Below, one piece after another: positions 59,290 to 64,000 of a DNA stretch of 64,000 nt. A program made the position numbers and the translations under genes. How positions within the stretch are numbered: the stretch's first letter is position 1; each line of letters begins with the position of its first letter. This DNA comes from Aquila chrysaetos chrysaetos (taxonomy: Eukaryota; Chordata; Aves; Accipitriformes; Accipitridae): contig NC_044010.1 in the NCBI RefSeq assembly GCF_900496995.4, positions 1,178,001 to 1,242,000 on the forward strand, given 5' to 3'. The notes below the pieces were generated by a model. It had not been told where the DNA came from. It did not search any database and saw only the letters and a list, made by a program, of their open reading frames with translations.

Positions 59290-62200
59290 TGGTTCTGGCA
59301 GGCGCCTGGCCCCCAGCTCTCTGCTGAACTACCCCCCGGAGCTCCTTAACCTTTCAGCCCTTTTGTCCAGGGTGATATATTTCAGGGTGAGCTCAGCAAG
59401 ACCCCTTCCTCTAAAGAAAAAGGACACAAAGGTGTTTACTGAGTGTCTGGGAAGATAGATGTGAGTTGAGCTGCTGCTGGCCAGGACCTGGAGGTATCTG
59501 TCAGGGTCAGGAATGGGGTGACACTTTGAAACACGTCCCAAAGGAGGATATTGAAGGCTGCATTGTATAGTGATATTGAACATACTCCTCGTAGGCAGAG
59601 TGCTGTTAATGCTATTTCTCTAATCAGCGTGAGCATGAACTACAGCTCAGCTAGTGGTAGGCACACTGCTGACTGCACAGAGCTGACACAAATGCAGCTC
59701 CGTGACAATACAGGCTTTCGTTTTTAAGATTTATATCTTGGTGAGCCGGTTGGCCTGGGAATGAAGAGCTCTTGCTGCAGAAGGTGTGTGAATTCCAGCG
59801 CTAACTCTACGGGATTTGTAGCGGTGACGGGTGTGTGGGTCTAGTACTAGCGGGCATATAACTTGCAGGCTGGTTGTCCTGAGTCACCATCTGGAGGGCC
59901 GGGCTGAGTTTCCAGAGGAACCGGCACAGAAAAGAGCTCGTCGAGGCTCAGCTTGCATTTTCTCAAGCTCAGGCGCACAATGGAAGCGGGACGGCAAGGA
60001 GCAGATTCCTACCTCCTAAATCTTCTGGCCATTAGTTCCCCCCCCGCCTTTGTTTACCTCTCCCATTTTACTGTAGTTTCTCACCAGTTGAACAAGGCAA
60101 TGAGGTCACTGTTTGGAGATCAGGGTGCAGAAGTCAGCCTGGGTGTGAAGACAGAAACTAATCAGGAAAGTTTGTCAGGGGAGAGGAATGGGGGGACTGT
60201 ACCCCAGTGCAGGATGAGTAGTGGGTGTGCTGGGGTGAGTTTAATAACACCTTCAACTTCCCTTTCTTCAGTACTGTTGCACAGAGCCGTTGGGTCAAAA
60301 CTTGACAGGCAGTGTTCTGCTGCCTGCTTTTGTTTATTTCTTTTTTAAGGAAAGAAGAAAATTAGAAAAAAGAAGTCTTTTGCAGAGATAACAAAAGTCA
60401 CAGTTCAGTTATTTGCCCTGTCTTTCTTCCTCTCCTTCCCTCCCAGCATTTTGCACTCAGAGATGCACGTTTGTGGGTCCCTTTCTTCCCTGCCCAAGGA
60501 GCCAGAAAGTTTTACGAACCGTTTTGCATCCAGTCCATGAAAAGTGAAACTTCAGTCTTCAGGCTTCAGCCCGGAGCATTGACACTGGAAGCAGAAGAGA
60601 CTTTGGACAGGTGGGGGCATCCAAGTATGTCAGCTCTACCCAATACCTGCAACCCGTGGGAGGTGCTGGTTCCAGAGCAATGCTCTGGTGATCCTGTCCG
60701 GCAGTCCCCTGTCACCGCCTCGCCTGGGCCAGCTTTCCGGGGCACGCCGGCAAATGGAGGGGCTCCCTAGGCCCCGGTTAACGGCCTCCACCAAGACATT
60801 TCATGGGGAACAGGATTACTTTCATGCCAGCTTTTTAAACTACGAAGCACAGGTGACTGCTGGAGAGTCACGGGATGTGCTGTTCACGTGGGTATTCGGA
60901 CGGGGTGCTCGTGCACAAACGGAGCGTGGGATGCGTGTGCGCAGCCAGCCCCTCTGTGTGCTGGATGCGGTAGGGTACGGTGCTTTGCGGTGTGAAAGTT
61001 TTGGAGGGGTGGGAGAGAGAGGAAGGAGGATGGGACGTGAGCACGTGTTCATCCCACATGCAAGATGTCTCAGAGGATGTTGTTCTGTACTTCCCAGTCA
61101 CATCCGACCATCCAGAAGCAGCTGAGTCAGTCCGCTAGAGTATTCATGCTCCTGGCAAGACAGCTGCAGGCAGATGCATCTCAGGTTGAACGCACCGCTT
61201 CCAGGAGTCAGCTCTTTCCTGAGTGAAAGGTAAGTATAAAAGCAACAACGCTTTGGTTTTGATAGGAAATGTAGTGGTGGTTTGATCTGGCAGCCCTCGA
61301 ACGTGGTAGCCCCCATACTGCAAGAAGAATGCCAGAAATGTGTTTGCAACTGCTCCAAATTCCAGCCCACTTGCACGCAGACTGAGCCCTGCAGGGATGG
61401 ACAGGCTCCGAGCTCTCAAGTGACCAGTCTCCTCCTTGGGTCCAGCAAAAGCTGAGGCTAGCAAGAGGGAAGGAGTGATCATTGTCCCATACCAAGCAAG
61501 AAACTTTAGAGGCTGGAGAAAAAGGTTGCAAATTTTCTTGCAGATTTGCAAATCCAGCAAAGCTCGGATAAATTGCAGGTGCTCAATGACTCAGGTGCCG
61601 TGAAGTTGCAGCTGCTCCGTGTCCCAGATCCTTGCTGGGACTGCAGTAGAACTGAATAGTTGCTCTGACATGTCCTGGCAATGACTGTGAAGTGAAGAGG
61701 CTTTGGCAGACGAGTCCCCGATTGCCCCAGTTTTCTGACTCAAATAGGTTATTGTCCTTTCCTCTCTGGTGCTAACAAGTTTCCTCTGTAAAAACCCTTC
61801 CCCCTCTGATGCTGGGGCACCGATTCTAGAGCTTGCAAGACCACTGGAAAAGTGGTCTCCTGCTGAATCACAATCAGTCTTTTACAAACAGTTGCTTATA
61901 AAGGAAAGGAGCAGGGCAACTGGAGAGTGGGAGGACTAGGAACTGGGTGCAGTACCCTGGGGGAACAACCCTTGGCCCACAGTGATGGAAAGGGCTGATG
62001 GTTGCTGCAGGCTCTAGAAGCAAGGACGATATTCACACCATTCCACTGGTACCACATGTAGGAGTTTGGAGCCCACCGCGGTCAGGAGTTCCTCAGAGAC
62101 TGGAAACGCCACTGATCTCGGCACTGACTAATCCCACTGCCTCAGAAGCGAGGGAATGGGATTACTCCTTCAGTAGCAATTCCTGGTCATCGCGGCAGCC

Positions 62201-64000
62201 ACTGAAACAGCCGCTTGCGAGGAGCAGAAGGGCAGCAACCAGCTGCTTAAGGCAGCAGCCACTGCGTAGCTGTTCAAACCCCTCTTGGTTTTTTGCTTCA
62301 TCTTTGGATGAAGCAGGACTTTCTTTGTCCATGACACAGGATCGCTAATCCCTCCGATGCCAGGAGAGGCCAGTGAGGAGAGGGGGATGCTCCACCTGAA
62401 GAGCCTGCAGAAAGGGACCATCAGGAGCTCCCGCTCACTGACCTTCTGCTCTCGCTTGACCAGGCAGTGCTGTGCACAGGGAAGAGCAAAAGACGGACTG
62501 CAAAGCAGTGAAGGAGCTGCTGCGTCAGTCCAGTCATTGACTGCCAAACCCTCCTTCCGTCTCGGAAAGGTGGCTGTGCAGCTCTCCTGAAGGAAAAGGT
62601 TTAACCGCTTGTAGTGGAAAAGCATGGCCTGAAGGTAAGCCAATGCTTAGACACTTTTATGGCCACCTCGCTCCCTCCAGCCACCCATTCCCATCTCCCT
62701 CACTGCAGTGTTGTCAACGTATTATCTCATATATATGCAAGATTTATTGCACAGGCTTGTCAAGCCTTGAGCCTGGGTAGAAATCCATATATGCTGTCCT
62801 TTTTCTTTCATTCCCATTTGTGAGTGACATACCCTGTGGGTGGCGGTGGGGGAATCACATACAGCATGCATGACTCTGTGTTGTATTTACCGTTAATGCT
62901 GTAGCTGCTCCCTCTGTCTCCTGTAGCTTTCACTGAATATTTTATCAGGGAGGATGGGAGAGAGGGACATTGCTGTAGCTTTCTGATCTTTGTATTTCAT
63001 GATTGTCCTGTTCTTACTGGGGTGCTCTGGAGTTGGGGAGGGTATATTGGTATCTGGCTATTACACTAGTGGTGGCAAGGGGGCAAATCTTTCTACCGAG
63101 TTCTGGGACTCAAGTGTGGTGTTTGGTCCACACGTCCCAGCCCAGTAAATACACCTGTCACGCCATCATTCCCTCGTTAAATGCTTGTAGAAACAAGTAG
63201 ACGTGTTTATGTCCACTCAGGTATTAGCACAAAACCCCCATATTCCCAGGTCAATGCAAAGCTATGCAATTTCTAATACAGTATCTTTTTTTTTTTAATA
63301 TAGGGATCAAAATAAGCTACAGCAGTTTTTTATCACTACTTATGCAGCCAGGCCAGAGGAGAACCGAGCAGCAGGCTCTACTTGCTGGTGAACCAAGGGC
63401 GACCATGACAACTGCAGGAACTTGGTAGATGCTCAGAGACAGAGAATGCGGAAGATCTGCAGGAACCTGTCCAGCTAGCGCCTAGTCTGCTTTCTAGGCA
63501 ACTGACAGGTAAGAGGAAATAATTCTGTACTAGTAGCTCTGGGACAAATGCCAGTTTGCCTGTGAGAGAGGAGGGTTAAAGGTTGTTTATGTGATTAACA
63601 CAAATTCAAATTTAGGGCACTTAATGTTCACGTGGCAGTCCAAGAAATGTCAGGACTGACCTGAACACCAATGTGGCATTCCTGGAAGGAAAGAGCTTAA
63701 GTACCAGTCTTACTTGAAACATAACTGGATTCACAGCAAATACATTCCAGAAAGTGCAGTGAGACAACTAACGTTACCAGTATACTTGGTAACTTAAACA
63801 AAGATAATTCTAAAGTTTTTGGGTTTTTTTGTTTTTCTTTTAAAAACTTTTAAATGTTATATTTTTTTCCTACTCACTTTGCACATTCTCTGTTGAAGCG
63901 CTCTAGCTACAGTCTAAGTCAGCCCTTCTCTCTCCCCCGCTCTCCTCACCCAATCGCTCAACTCTTCTTTGAGGAGATCTGTACAAGAAAAAGATGCAGG
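59290..64000. other. Right-end region, no protein gene recognised
   Basis: About 4.7 kb. In mammals NCAPD2 would follow GAPDH here, but I recognise none of its exons. Good + strand splice donors occur at 61230, 62635 and 63509 with acceptors at 62462-62463 and 63302-63303, which may mark an unannotated + strand transcript. A T-run lies near 63285-63297. Confidence 0.5.

Noticed and set aside
62170-62643. 157-codon minus-strand open frame, considered as an NCAPD2 exon
   Set aside because: The translation does not resemble the condensin subunit or any family I know, and good + strand splice sites cut through it.

Overview
The window is a piece of a bird chromosome. Evidence: multi-exon genes with GT-AG introns, CpG-island promoters, a truncated CR1 LINE whose right end is the common avian CR1 3' end, a GAPDH protein very close to the chicken one, and the vertebrate gene order CHD4 - NOP2 - IFFO1 - GAPDH known from human 12p13.31 (seen here reversed). 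I cannot name the species; a few GAPDH residues appear to differ from chicken as I remember it.

Layout. 1-12.9 kb: 3' two thirds of CHD4 (+), 26 coding exons from the Snf2 ATPase to the stop codon. 13.25-18.9 kb: complete NOP2 (+), 16 coding exons, including an AT-AC U12-type intron. 18.9-26.3 kb: no gene recognised. 26.3-29.3 kb: about 39 tandem copies of a 75-bp G-rich minisatellite ending about 460 bp before the IFFO1 start codon. 29.7-40.15 kb: IFFO1 (+), nine coding exons plus a probable 9-nt microexon, with a CR1 fragment in the 4.9-kb intron 1. 40.15-50.88 kb: AT-richer intergenic DNA with A-tracts, no gene recognised. 50.88-54.86 kb: complete GAPDH (-), 11 coding exons plus a non-coding first exon and a TATA box. 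56.8-59.3 kb: a small two-exon gene (-) encoding a 123-residue preprohormone that ends in a C-type natriuretic peptide ring with the stop codon directly after the last cysteine. 59.3-64 kb: no recognised protein gene, but a series of good + strand splice sites that could belong to an unannotated transcript.

The genes do not form one pathway. CHD4 is a NuRD chromatin remodeller, NOP2 a nucleolar 28S rRNA m5C methyltransferase, IFFO1 a nuclear intermediate-filament-like protein, GAPDH a glycolytic enzyme, and the natriuretic peptide a secreted ligand. IFFO1 and GAPDH converge tail to tail; GAPDH and the peptide gene are both on the minus strand inside or beside one long CpG-rich block.

The most notable items are the C-type natriuretic peptide gene next to GAPDH (mammals have no such gene at this locus), the U12 AT-AC intron in NOP2, the G-quadruplex-prone minisatellite before IFFO1, and the IFFO1 microexon. 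Exon boundaries were set by hand from splice consensus, reading frame and remembered family sequences; all internal phases close, but no alignment was run.
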